Origin: Pleurobrachia bachei
Lineage: Eukaryota > Ctenophora > Tentaculata > Cydippida > Pleurobrachiidae
DNA: 26,425 bases
Reading direction: 5' to 3'
Assembly: GCA_000695325.1 (NCBI GenBank)
Contig: AVPN01000768.1
Coordinates: 7,268-33,692 of the forward strand
Positions 1 to 8,829 of the stretch are shown here, piece by piece; the first letter of the stretch is position 1; each line of letters begins with the position of its first letter. A program made the translations under genes and the position numbers. The notes beneath the pieces are model-generated. The model ran no database searches. It worked only from the letters and a program-made list of their open reading frames with translations, and was not told the DNA's origin.

Positions 1-903
1 GAAGAAAGTGGAGAAGAACTACAGGCAGATCTTGAACGGGTAGTGGAATGGTCTGCAGCAAACAGCATGGTGCTTCACGAAGATAAATTCGAGGTGATAC
101 ACTATGAACTGAACAAGACCTCGCTTCTACGGGCTTTGCCTTTTCAGAACGAACTACGCTCGTATGTGACACCAGCGGGCAACAACATACAACCAACAAA
201 AAGTGTCAAAGATCTTGGCATCCTACTTTCGGATGACTGCTCTTGGACACCACACGTCATGAAGACATCATCTGAAGCAAGGAGGATGGCTGCATGGGCG
301 TTACGAGCATTCAAGGATAGGTCAGTGAACACTATGCTGACACTCTACAAGTCCTTGATTAGATGTAAACTGGAGTACTGTTCACCTTTGTGGTCACCTT
401 ACCTTATAGGAGACATCCAGGATCTTGAGCGCGTACAGAGGCAGTTTACCAGGAGGATTGAGGATATGGCGCATCTGGACTATTGGGAGCGGTTGAAGAA
501 ACTGAGACTGATGTCCCTTCAGAGAAGAAGAGAGCGCTATACCATCATACAGATGTGGAAGATCTATAACGGTGCATCCCCAAATAGCACGAATACACGG
601 TTCTACCACCATGAACGGCTTGGCATCAGAGCCGAAGTACCTTCCCTTTACAGCGGAGCACAGAAGTCTATCTCAACTAAGTACTTCAACTCCTTCGGTG
701 TGAGGGCTGCACGGTTATGGAACACATTACCGAGAGAGGTCAACACGGCAGAGACATTGGATATGTTCAAGGTCTTGCTGGGACGGTGGCTGGAACAGTA
801 CCCGGACAATCCACCCGTTAAGGGTTATAGGACTCAAAATGGGAATTCCATCTTGGATTGGGTGCTAGTATTTCGAGCGAAAGGGGGATGTTTAAGAGAC
901 TGA
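1..903 (+). CDS. Reverse transcriptase C-terminal part, LINE ORF2 fragment
   Basis: The frame is open from base 1, so the protein continues to the left of the window; the first Met, at 43, is probably internal. About 300 residues are visible. The order of motifs is that of the region behind the RT catalytic core in Jockey/CR1-like elements: a 'VVEWSAANSM' block and a 'DKFEV' block, then 'KDLGILLSDDCSW' (the conserved KxLGxxxxxxLxW box), 'LEYCSPLWSPY', 'LERVQRQFTRRI' and 'RLWNTLPREV' near the end. The catalytic YADD box would lie upstream and is not seen. The ORF is undamaged in this stretch, which suggests a fairly young insertion. The family assignment within LINEs is uncertain. Confidence 0.85.
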   Translation, partial: EESGEELQADLERVVEWSAANSMVLHEDKFEVIHYELNKTSLLRALPFQNELRSYVTPAGNNIQPTKSVKDLGILLSDDCSWTPHVMKTSSEARRMAAWALRAFKDRSVNTMLTLYKSLIRCKLEYCSPLWSPYLIGDIQDLERVQRQFTRRIEDMAHLDYWERLKKLRLMSLQRRRERYTIIQMWKIYNGASPNSTNTRFYHHERLGIRAEVPSLYSGAQKSISTKYFNSFGVRAARLWNTLPREVNTAETLDMFKVLLGRWLEQYPDNPPVKGYRTQNGNSILDWVLVFRAKGGCLRD

Positions 904-952
904 CACCATTTATGTTTTGTGTAATAAAGTTATTTCATCAAGTTTCATCAAG
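1..952 (+). mobile_element. 3' end of a non-LTR (LINE) retrotransposon
   Basis: The element enters from the left edge, contains the end of a reverse-transcriptase ORF (stop at 901-903), then a short 3' UTR. The tail holds AATAAA at 923-928 and ends in two direct copies of TTTCATCAAG (933-942, 943-952), the kind of short 3' tandem repeat seen in CR1/Jockey-type LINEs. No 5' part is visible. Its last 270 bases recur at 3225-3496 because of the unit A duplication, not because of a second insertion. Confidence 0.8.
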
Positions 953-983
953 TTTCTGAGGAAACTGCATGTGGGCACTGATT

Positions 984-1048
984 TGTGAAGTGTGAGCTGT
1001 GATAGTTGATACTGTCATCTGGCCCAGATGATAGTATCACACTTCACA
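984..1048. repeat. Inverted repeat / hairpin upstream of ATP6V1H (repeated at 3528-3592)
   Basis: The outer arms TGTGAAGTGTGA (984-995) and TCACACTTCACA (1037-1048) are perfectly complementary. Inside, ATACTGTCATCTGG pairs with CCAGATGATAGTAT with one mismatch. The hairpin lies between the LINE end and the first ATP6V1H exon, in both unit A copies. It could be a small foldback element or a regulatory structure; the sequence does not decide. Apart from it I see nothing in 953-1200. Confidence 0.7.
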
Positions 1049-1218
1049 GGCAGATGATCTGTGGGCAGACCGCGTTGTTTTAGATTTAAATTGAGGGGCG
1101 GACAAGGAGTTTGATGGTTCTGTAGAGCTGTATTCGGCAGTCTTTATCGATATTTTTCAGTTTTGGCAGAATAATCAAATTGTGAAATTCATTTCCTTTC
1201 TAACAACTGTTTCAAGGT

Positions 1219-3149
1219 ATGGCGTTGGTTCAGGGGATAGACACAGATGTGGTTATCGGAGTAACAGATACTCTGACGGAGAGATCCTCCATTATACGGG
1301 ATGAGGCGGTCATGTGGCAGCCTTTATTACGGAGTGCGGTGATCAAGGAACATGATTACAGCGTGAGTGAACTGTTTGTAATTCTCTTCATTGTACAAAG
1401 AATAGGGTTGGAGCATGATGTGGTTTAGATAAAATTCGGGGACGGTACTAGCAAAACAAGAGACACGTGACCCTGTTCTATCCCTGTAAAAGTAACACAC
1501 AGCTCCCTGAGCACTGCACAGCTACTGTACGGTCTGTGACAATCTGTGGTGTTCTGGTAAGTTCTAGCAGGAAAACGTTAAAATCTGGGTGCCTTCCATT
1601 GCCAACAATTCATAGATTTTGGCATTCGAGACATGTTCGGGCTGTTGTTAGGGTCTGGTTAGGGTTTGATTTAGGGGTATCGGTTAGTATCGATTCTCTA
1701 TCAGATGCTGTTTAGTTTACTCAAATCGGCCATGTGGTTGCGTGGCTCTAGCCATTTGAAAAAAGTTGGTCTGGGAAATAAAAGTGTTCTCGTTTTGCTA
1801 GCGTGCACCTGTAAACCGGCCCCAATGCACCCAGGTTATAACCGCGCCCGTTCTAGCACGCCGGGGGTGCAGTGAGGTCGAGTATGGCAACTTGTCATTG
1901 ACAAGTTTAATTAAGTACCGCACATGTTTCAGATTGTTGCTGCTTACGACCAGATGAACAGTGAACAGAAAACAGCACATCTACATAAAAATGGGTTGAA
2001 TGTTGTTCGGACACTCGTCAATTTAACTGTGTCTATTAGCAATGAAAAGGTTCGTACATTAACCCATCTCCAAATTACACTATTTGACACGAATTTTAGT
2101 TCCTCATTCCTCCTATGAATTATGATGTCTCATCTGGTGAGACTTACCTGTGTGGTCAGTAAACCAAATGCCCCCCCCCTCTCCAATCTCCATCCCATCC
2201 CAGATTCTCTCGCACGTGCTGGTGCTAGTTAATGATGTCCTAGCAGACAAGGAGAATATCCGGTACTTTGAAGAAGTTGAAACTGAGAAGAGTGAAGATG
2301 GGAAGACACTTAGTGCCTGGGAACCCTTTCTAAATCTGTTGAACCGAACGGATGTGTTTATCGTGAATATGTCCAGTCTCATCCTTGCAAAGGTGAAAAA
2401 TTATAGGAATTCAATGGTGTTCTGGTACGTATTACCCTCCGCCAATAACACCCCTCCTACTACCTACTAACTACCCACTTGGTAGTATCCCAAATACCAC
2501 ACTCCTGACTATAGTATCTACTCCCTTTATACAGGTGATCAGTACGGGATCTCTGAGACTGGACGCCAAGAACCTGACCTGGTTTATTAACTGGCAGGCG
2601 GGTCAACTGCTACAGAGCAACACCTACCTCCACACAATCCTGGCCTCGCAGCAAATCATGCTAAGGGTTACAGAGTACAGGCAACCATTCGTCCATTCAA
2701 CTTGTCTGGATAAAATGCTAAACATCCTCTCTACACGCATCAGCTTCCAGGTATATTCCGGTCAAACAAGTCTCGAATTCAGAAGTTTTGGCAAATAGGT
2801 TTAAGAAACTAGACACTAGACTTGGATCTATGTATTGATGTCCGAATAGACAATTCTCAAATCGGTGTAAAAAGATCTAACAAATATAATATCTGAATAG
2901 TCAATAGATGTTTTAATTCCTACTATCCCGCAGCTCCAGTACCAGATAGTGTTTTGTCTATGGCTCCTTAGTTTCCGGACCACCTACTGCTTCAAACTGC
3001 TGGAATTCATCAAGCCCACAGCGGAGATTCTCCGACAGGCCATTAAAGAGAAAGTGATCAGGATAATCATGCAGTTTTATCGGAATATACTGGATAATCA
3101 TACTGTGCCCCGGAAACCAGCGGAGCTGATGATCCAGGGAAAAGTTCAG
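1219..3149 (+). pseudogene. ATP6V1H: V-type ATPase subunit H, partial copy (exons 1-5 only)
   Basis: Exons by splice sites and homology: 1219-1362, 1933-2049, 2204-2392, 2535-2750 and 2934-3149, all in phase 0, giving about 294 residues. They match the N-terminal HEAT-like domain of V-ATPase subunit H, with 'LQYQIVFCLWLLSF' corresponding to the family's LQYQMIFSIWLLAF. The copy stops in intron 5 at 3224, where unit A starts again in the LINE, so exons 6-8 are missing. A transcript could only read on into the second copy. Upstream sequence is the same as for the complete gene, so both may be transcribed. Exons 4 and 5 carry 13 synonymous codon differences from the complete copy. Confidence 0.85.
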
Positions 3150-3224
3150 GTATAGGGACAACTGGGTTTAGGAAAGGGGGTGGTATCGGTGTCTCTTTTA
3201 ATTTTCCTTTTCTCCTAATTCTCT

Positions 3225-3496
3225 GTACTTCAACTCCTTCGGTGTGAGGGCTGCACGGTTATGGAACACATTACCGAGAGAGGTCAACACGGCAGAGACA
3301 TTGGATATGTTCAAGGTCTTGCTGGGACGGTGGCTGGAACAGTACCCGGACAATCCACCCGTTAAGGGTTATAGGACTCAAAATGGGAATTCCATCTTGG
3401 ATTGGGTGCTAGTATTTCGAGCGAAAGGGGGATGTTTAAGAGACTGACACCATTTATGTTTTGTGTAATAAAGTTATTTCATCAAGTTTCATCAAG
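3225..3496 (+). mobile_element. Duplicated LINE 3' fragment
   Basis: Identical in content to 681-952: the last 74 codons of the RT ORF (stop at 3445-3447), the AATAAA signal and the two TTTCATCAAG tail repeats. It has no start of its own and is present because it lies within duplication unit A. Confidence 0.9.
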
Positions 3497-5771
3497 TTTC
3501 TGAGGAAACTGCATGTGGGCACTGATTTGTGAAGTGTGAGCTGTGATAGTTGATACTGTCATCTGGCCCAGATGATAGTATCACACTTCACAGGCAGATG
3601 ATCTGTGGGCAGACCGCGTTGTTTTAGATTTAAATTGAGGGGCGGACAAGGAGTTTGATGGTTCTGTAGAGCTGTATTCGGCAGTCTTTATCGATATTTT
3701 TCAGTTTTGGCAGAATAATCAAATTGTGAAATTCATTTCCTTTCTAACAACTGTTTCAAGGTATGGCGTTGGTTCAGGGGATAGACACAGATGTGGTTAT
3801 CGGAGTAACAGATACTCTGACGGAGAGATCCTCCATTATACGGGATGAGGCGGTCATGTGGCAGCCTTTATTACGGAGTGCGGTGATCAAGGAACATGAT
3901 TACAGCGTGAGTGAACTGTTTGTAATTCTCTTCATTGTACAAAGAATAGGGTTGGAGCATGATGTGGTTTAGATAAAATTCGGGGACGGTACTAGCAAAA
4001 CAAGAGACACGTGACCCTGTTCTATCCCTGTAAAAGTAACACACAGCTCCCTGAGCACTGCACAGCTACTGTACGGTCTGTGACAATCTGTGGTGTTCTG
4101 GTAAGTTCTAGCAGGAAAACGTTAAAATCTGGGTGCCTTCCATTGCCAACAATTCATAGATTTTGGCATTCGAGACATGTTCGGGCTGTTGTTAGGGTCT
4201 GGTTAGGGTTTGATTTAGGGGTATCGGTTAGTGCTATCGATTCTCTATCAGATGCTGTTTAGTTTACTCAAATCGGCCATGTGGTTGCGTGGCTCTAGCC
4301 ATTTGAAAAAAGTTGGTCTGGGAAATAAAAGTGTTCTCGTTTTGCTAGCGTGCACCTGTAAACCGGCCCCAATGCACCCAGGTTATAACCGCGCCCGTTC
4401 TAGCACGCCGGGGGTGCAGTGAGGTCGAGTATGGCAACTTGTCATTGACAAGTTTAATTAAGTACCGCACATGTTTCAGATTGTTGCTGCTTACGACCAG
4501 ATGAACAGTGAACAGAAAACAGCACATCTACATAAAAATGGGTTGAATGTTGTTCGGACACTCGTCAATTTAACTGTGTCTATTAGCAATGAAAAGGTTC
4601 GTACATTAACCCATCTCCAAATTACACTATTTGACACTAATTTTAGTTCCTCATTCCTCCTATGAATTATGATGTCTCATCTGGTGAGACTTACCTGTGT
4701 GGTCAGTAAACCAAATGCCCCCCCCCTCTCCAATCTCCATCCCATCCCAGATTCTCTCGCACGTGCTGGTGCTAGTTAATGATGTCCTAGCAGACAAGGA
4801 GAATATCCGGTACTTTGAAGAAGTTGAAACTGAGAAGAGTGAAGATGGGAAGACACTTAGTGCCTGGGAACCCTTTCTAAATCTGTTGAACCGAACGGAT
4901 GTGTTTATCGTGAATATGTCCAGTCTCATCCTTGCAAAGGTGAAAAATTATAGGAATTCAATGGTGTTCTGGTACGTATTACCCTCCGCCAATAACACCC
5001 CTCCTACTACCTACTAACTACCCACTTGGTAGTATCCCAAATACCACACTCCTGACTATAGTATCTACTCCCTTTATACAGGTGATCAGTACGGGATCTC
5101 TGAGACTGGACGCCAAGAACCTGACCTGGTTTATTAACTGGCAGGCGGGTCAACTGCTACAGAGCAACACCTACCTCCACACCATCCTGGCCTCTCAGCA
5201 AATCATGCTCAGGGTTACAGAGTACAGGCAACCCTTCGTCCATTCAACTTGTCTGGATAAAATGCTAAACATCCTCTCTACACGCATCAGCTTCCAGGTA
5301 TATTCCGGTCAAACAAGTCTCGAATTCAGAAGTTTTGGCAAATAGGTTTAAGAAACTAGACACTAGACTTGGATCTATGTATTGATGTCCGAATAGACAA
5401 TTCTCAAATCGGTGTAAAAAGATCTAACAAATATAATATCTGAATAGTCAATAGATGTTTTAATTCCTACTATCCCGCAGCTCCAGTACCAGATAGTGTT
5501 TTGTCTATGGCTCCTTAGTTTCCGGACCACCTACTGCTTCAAGCTGCTGGAATTCATCAAGCCGACAGCGGAGATTCTCAGGCAGGCCATCAAGGAGAAA
5601 GTGATTAGGATAATTATGCAGTTTTATAGGAATATCCTGGATAATCATACTGTGCCCCGGAAACCAGCGGAGCTGATGATCCAGGGAAAAGTTCAGGTAT
5701 AGGGACAACTGGGTTTAGGAAAGGGGGTGGTATCGGTGTCTCTTTTAATTTTCCTTTTCTCCTAATTCTCT
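3225..5771. repeat. Tandem duplication unit A, copy 2 (2547 bp)
   Basis: Direct repeat of 681-3224 at an offset of 2544, becoming 2547 after a 3-bp indel near 4232. It starts inside the LINE reading frame and ends 'TTCTCCTAATTCTCT' in ATP6V1H intron 5, beyond which the unique sequence holding exons 6-8 begins. Confidence 0.95.
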
Positions 5772-6591
5772 CGTGCTTTCCAGGGCACTGCGAAACTCGT
5801 GTGTATCACATGATTTGAGTGTGTACTCGGTTGTCCTGATCGACCCTATATCACCCCTCCCCAATGCTCGACTACAGGTGACAGTGGGCCAGCTAACAGA
5901 GAAGAACTGGAAAGATGAGGACATCAAGGATGATGTTGAACAGGTCAAGGCCGTCCTGGACACAATGCTCCAAGACATGTCCACCTTTGACAGTTATCTA
6001 GCGGAGGTGAAGAGTGGTAAATTGGAGTGGTCACCCCTCCATACAAACCCGGCATTCTGGCGGGAAAATGCACAGAAACTCAACCAGAATGACCATGAAG
6101 TGTTGAGGATGATTAAAATACTGTTGAAGGATGAACGAGACCCGACCACGCTGGCTGTGTGTGCCCATGATGTTGGGGAATATGTTCGGCACTACCCCGT
6201 GGTAAGTGGGTATGGAGAGGCTTCCTCTCTACACTTCTTGTTTAGTTGTGTTTTCATGAGATTCATTAGTCAAGTGTTTTCGTGAGATATCAACTTCATT
6301 TCTCATTGTGCTTGTTGTATCTTCCTTGGCTGACTAATTCCTGTCTACAGGGCAAGTTCAACATTGAAAAACTTGGATTGAAGGAGCGAGTTGTATGCCT
6401 TCTTGAAAATGATGACCCTAAGGTAACACACACTAAACATGGAGATAGTTTAATCAAAAGTTAAATCTAAATTTGTTTGTTTACTCTTTTCTAATTCATT
6501 TACCCCACTCCAGGTGAAGGCAGCTGCTCTGCTGGCTCTACAAAAGTTGATGCTGAATAACTGGGAATTCTTGGCCAAAACGAATGCCTAA
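3763..6591 (+). CDS. ATP6V1H: V-type proton ATPase subunit H, complete 8-exon gene
   Basis: Subunit H sits in the V1 sector of the vacuolar H+-ATPase and couples or silences ATP hydrolysis during V1-Vo assembly on lysosomal and other endomembranes. Exons: 3763-3906, 4480-4596, 4751-4939, 5082-5297, 5481-5696, 5878-6201, 6351-6422 and 6514-6591, all phase 0, giving 451 residues (human about 483). Diagnostic blocks are 'LQYQIVFCLWLL' (exon 5), 'GKLEWSPLHTNPAFWRENA' and 'AHDVGEYVRHYP' (exon 6), and 'AALLALQKLMLNNWEFL' at the C-terminus. The start was chosen because the acceptor-like TTTCAAG ends two bases before ATG and the N-terminus aligns. In exon 6 a decoy acceptor at 5782 was rejected, since only the acceptor ending at 5877 keeps the frame and the family sequence. 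All introns are GT-AG. Confidence 0.93.
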
Positions 6592-6994
6592 AGAACTTTT
6601 TTAGGACTTTGTTTAAATCTTGTGAGACTTGAAAGTAGAATGTAACTTTTGTAACTGATGTCTGATTATTAATGGCTGGTCCATAATTCTTCTGAGAAAG
6701 CTTTTTCAATGTGTTTTAACCCGTTTCACTTCTTATTGTTAACCCGATCTTTCGATACAGCCACCCTGAAACTCCCATATCGGGGTCTTAGACGTGGGCA
6801 CTGGGCACCCTGGCCTCTCCTCGTGTATAAAAAGGCCTGCAAACTCCTTACACACGAACCCATGTGTTGGTCATGTAACGCGCGACGACCGCCCAACAGC
6901 TTTTTGTGATTTCCTGTTCGCGCTAGCGCAATGCGCGCGACACCAAATGGCACGCGCAAATCCATTTTGAAGAATTGACTGCGCGCTTGTGATA
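6592..6994. other. Intergenic stretch after ATP6V1H with a TATA-like box
   Basis: No gene is supported here. TATAAAAAGG at 6826-6835 is a good match to a TATA box on the + strand, but nothing recognisable follows it: no Sm site, tRNA boxes or conserved ORF. From about 6875 the sequence becomes rich in GCGCG motifs, continuing toward the MITE. Short ORFs on both strands have no family features. Confidence 0.4.
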
Positions 6995-7250
6995 AAGTCG
7001 GATTTTTTGAAGTTGTCACCCCCCTGGGTGACGCGCGAGTTGTATTTGCGCGTGACAGCCCCCACTTGCTCTCACTTTTCGGCAAAAAACCGAATATCAC
7101 CGGAAAGAGCATAATTTTGAGAGTCCGTAAAACTTTGGTTTGACCAAATTGGCCAAGAAACAAAGGCGTGAGAGCCAAAACAAGATTCCGACGCGCAAAT
7201 AAAAACTCGCGCGCCACCCAGGGGGGTGACAACTTCAAAAAATCCGACTT
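6995..7250. mobile_element. MITE-like element with ~60-bp terminal inverted repeats
   Basis: The arms 6995-7053 and 7191-7250 are inverted repeats with only a few mismatches; both ends start AAGTCGGATTTTTTGAAGTT. The core contains a C/G run (CCCCCCTGGGTG and its complement). The dinucleotide TA flanks both ends (6993-6994 and 7251-7252), as expected for target duplication by a Tc1/mariner-type transposase. The element is 256 bp and encodes no protein, so it would be non-autonomous. The class assignment is inferred from the TA flanks alone. Confidence 0.7.
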
Positions 7251-7378
7251 TACTACCATCAACTATATCATTACTGTAATTCCATTACGGTAATGGGACT
7301 AAAAAAGTGGCAGCGTAAAAATAGAATTGGCAGGCGAACATTTTGGTTGCAAGAGTTTCATTTCAAGTCTTACCAATC

Positions 7379-7830
7379 GTCAGATATGTTGTCAAAAAAA
7401 CGTGTTCATGAAATTCGACCGGGGTTTACGTTTTTGAAATATTCACAAAAGCAAAGTTGCTCGGATAACATTGCATCCCTCATAAGAGTTGAAGGAAATT
7501 GTCTGGCGGTCATTTTGGTGCCCGAGTTTTTTTTCCTAACTCAGTGTTTACCCTTCGACGATAACCCATTCCATAAAATGACATACTGGGCGTTGAAAAA
7601 TGCTTTTTCCTTTAAATTTTTTGCCCAACCTCAAAACAATAGTGCTAGCTTTGTTCATTCTGAATCTCAGAATCAAAACTCCAGTAACTTAAGCGAGACT
7701 CCAGTAATTTAAGTGAGACTCTGCTGAGGGGTGTAATGTTATCCGAGCAACTTTGTATTTATGAATCGTTGACACCGGTCGGATTTCATAAACAGGTATT
7801 TTTGACTTTAAGACGAAATCTGACGATATC
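7379..7830. repeat. Imperfect foldback (inverted repeat) element
   Basis: About 110 bp at 7379-7490 reappear in reverse complement at 7715-7830. The best block, CAAAGTTGCTCGGATAACAT, is perfectly shared and the rest is roughly 70-75 per cent by eye. The spacer (7491-7714) includes two near-identical 20-mers beginning ACTCCAGTAA (7678-7697, 7698-7717). A 139-codon frame runs through one arm (7293-7712) but shows no family features, so I treat the region as an old non-coding foldback element. Confidence 0.6.
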
Positions 7831-7924
7831 TGACGTATCGGTAAGACTTGGAACATATCTATAAACTTCCTGAGAATTTCCCAAAGTTTGCAAACTGGTC
7901 GATAGTGCGTCTCGGGCATTTTTG

Positions 7925-8045
7925 AGACGTAACGTCTATAGTACGTAACGTCTATAGTACGTCTGAGTACGTCTTGACTATAACGTCTGTCGCTAGTACA
8001 TCTGTCGCTAATACGTCTATAGTTCGTTTATAGTACGTCTATATT
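7925..8045. repeat. Degenerate short tandem repeat (ACGTCTATAGT type)
   Basis: The 11-13 bp motif GTACGTCTATA and variants (ACGTCTATAGT, ACGTCTGTCGCTA, ACATCTGTCGCTA) recur about ten times with drift. It is a minisatellite next to the foldback element. No function is evident. Confidence 0.75.
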
Positions 8046-8390
8046 GCGGAGTTTGGTTCATATCTCTTGTTCCTGATAAGATAAAGACTTGAACCTGGCT
8101 GCATTTGAAAGCTCATATCTTTCTCTTTCTAACGACACCAAAACGATTTCTGTACCGTATCTAGAACTGGAGATATGATTGATTATGTATTCCCCCCCAG
8201 CGCGGCATTCCTTCCAGGCCCTTCATCTTGAAGGGCCTGCAGCGTATGCCAAAAATTGTGCCCGTTTTCGGTCGACATCTGAAATCTAAAGCCTTCTTTA
8301 GATAACTTATCCCTTTCAAATCCTAAAAGGCTGTAAAACTTATCTCACATATTGCCCAATTACAATTAAAAGATCTAACGCTATAAATTA
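8046..8390. other. Spacer before UQCR10, with a 10-bp hairpin
   Basis: AGGCCCTTCA (8216-8225), a loop of TCT, and TGAAGGGCCT (8229-8238) form a perfect 23-base hairpin just after a run of seven C. It is not followed by a T-run, so it is not terminator-like. The remainder has no gene or repeat that I can support. Confidence 0.5.
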
Positions 8391-8408
8391 TCTCCTAGCT
8401 AAGGCAAA
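8391..8408 (+). promoter_or_regulatory. Acceptor-like 5' site of UQCR10
   Basis: TCTCCTAG ends at 8398, ten bases before the UQCR10 ATG at 8409. Together with the same arrangement before the kinase (AG at 8825-8826 and 12487-12488), ACP (10410-10411), XPD (11516-11517 and 15230-15231) and SZT2 (17707-17708, 18737-18738, 21000-21001), this looks like a trans-splice or 5'-UTR-intron acceptor rather than a promoter. No spliced leader is seen in the window, so trans-splicing itself is inferred. Confidence 0.5.
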
Positions 8409-8676
8409 ATGGGTCCCGCCTCTGTGAAAATCTACAACTCTGTTTTCAAGAAGTATTCCACTTATGCCCTCTTCGCTGTCGGTTTTGGCGTGATGTGGGA
8501 AAGGTTCATTAACGTGAACATTGATAAATATTATGCTAACGTGAATGCTGGGGTAAGTGAATTTAAATCAGACACCAAAAGTAAGACCCCTCAAATATTG
8601 TGACCGATGACTCACCGTCCACTAATTTCAGCGTCTGTGGAAGGACATCAAGAACAACTACGAAAAGGCTGAATAA
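8409..8676 (+). CDS. UQCR10: Cytochrome bc1 complex subunit 9 (QCR9/UQCR10)
   Basis: A small single-pass inner-membrane subunit of respiratory complex III. Two exons, 8409-8552 and 8632-8676, separated by an 80-bp GT-AG intron, give 62 residues, the usual length for the family (human 63). The protein starts 'MGPASVKIYNSVFKKYSTYA', has a hydrophobic segment around residues 20-31 (ALFAVGFGVMWE) and ends 'RLWKDIKNNYEKAE', matching the family C-terminus (KLWKHIKHKYENK in human). It heads a row of same-strand genes; the kinase follows after 153 bp. From 8472 onward it belongs to duplication unit B. Confidence 0.85.
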
Positions 8677-8829
8677 ATCGGAGCTGTATAATTAATCGCT
8701 ATATAAGTTATTGCTATTTAGAGTGTCATCATTTTGTACTAGTGTCGATCTACCGTGAAAGTGTGTTTTATTGCCCCTCCCTTTTTAAATGAAAATAATT
8801 ATTCACCCTCTCTTACTTCCCTGTAGGGC

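Larger units (their letters stand above)
681..3224. repeat. Tandem duplication unit A, copy 1 (2544 bp)
   Basis: The sequence from 681 (in the LINE ORF) to 3224 (in ATP6V1H intron 5) is repeated directly at 3225-5771. The two copies differ by one 3-bp indel near 4232, a few substitutions in introns, and 14 substitutions inside exons 4 and 5. The junction at 3224/3225 shows no clear microhomology. This can be a true tandem duplication or a false one made when an assembler joined two haplotypes. Confidence 0.95.

Noticed and set aside
1640-1690. TTAGGG-like repeats in intron 1 as a telomere remnant
   Set aside because: Only three or four degenerate, irregularly spaced copies. Too weak to call.
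1467-1715. Open frames inside ATP6V1H intron 1 (also 4011-4262)
   Set aside because: They lie between supported exons and carry no homology. They are repeated only because unit A is repeated.
2113-2382. Minus-strand ORFs opposite ATP6V1H, kinase and XPD exons
   Set aside because: They are shadows of the coding strand. Codon patterns and splice sites support only the plus-strand genes.
6826-6835. TATA box of a small RNA or spliced-leader gene
   Set aside because: The motif is good, but no Sm site, donor or known RNA fold follows within 150 bases.
6726-7262. 178-codon ORF on the minus strand
   Set aside because: It overlaps the MITE and its inverted arms, with no recognisable family.
7293-7712. 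139-codon ORF in the intergenic gap
   Set aside because: It runs through one arm of a foldback repeat and shows no domain, signal or acceptor. Its composition looks non-coding.
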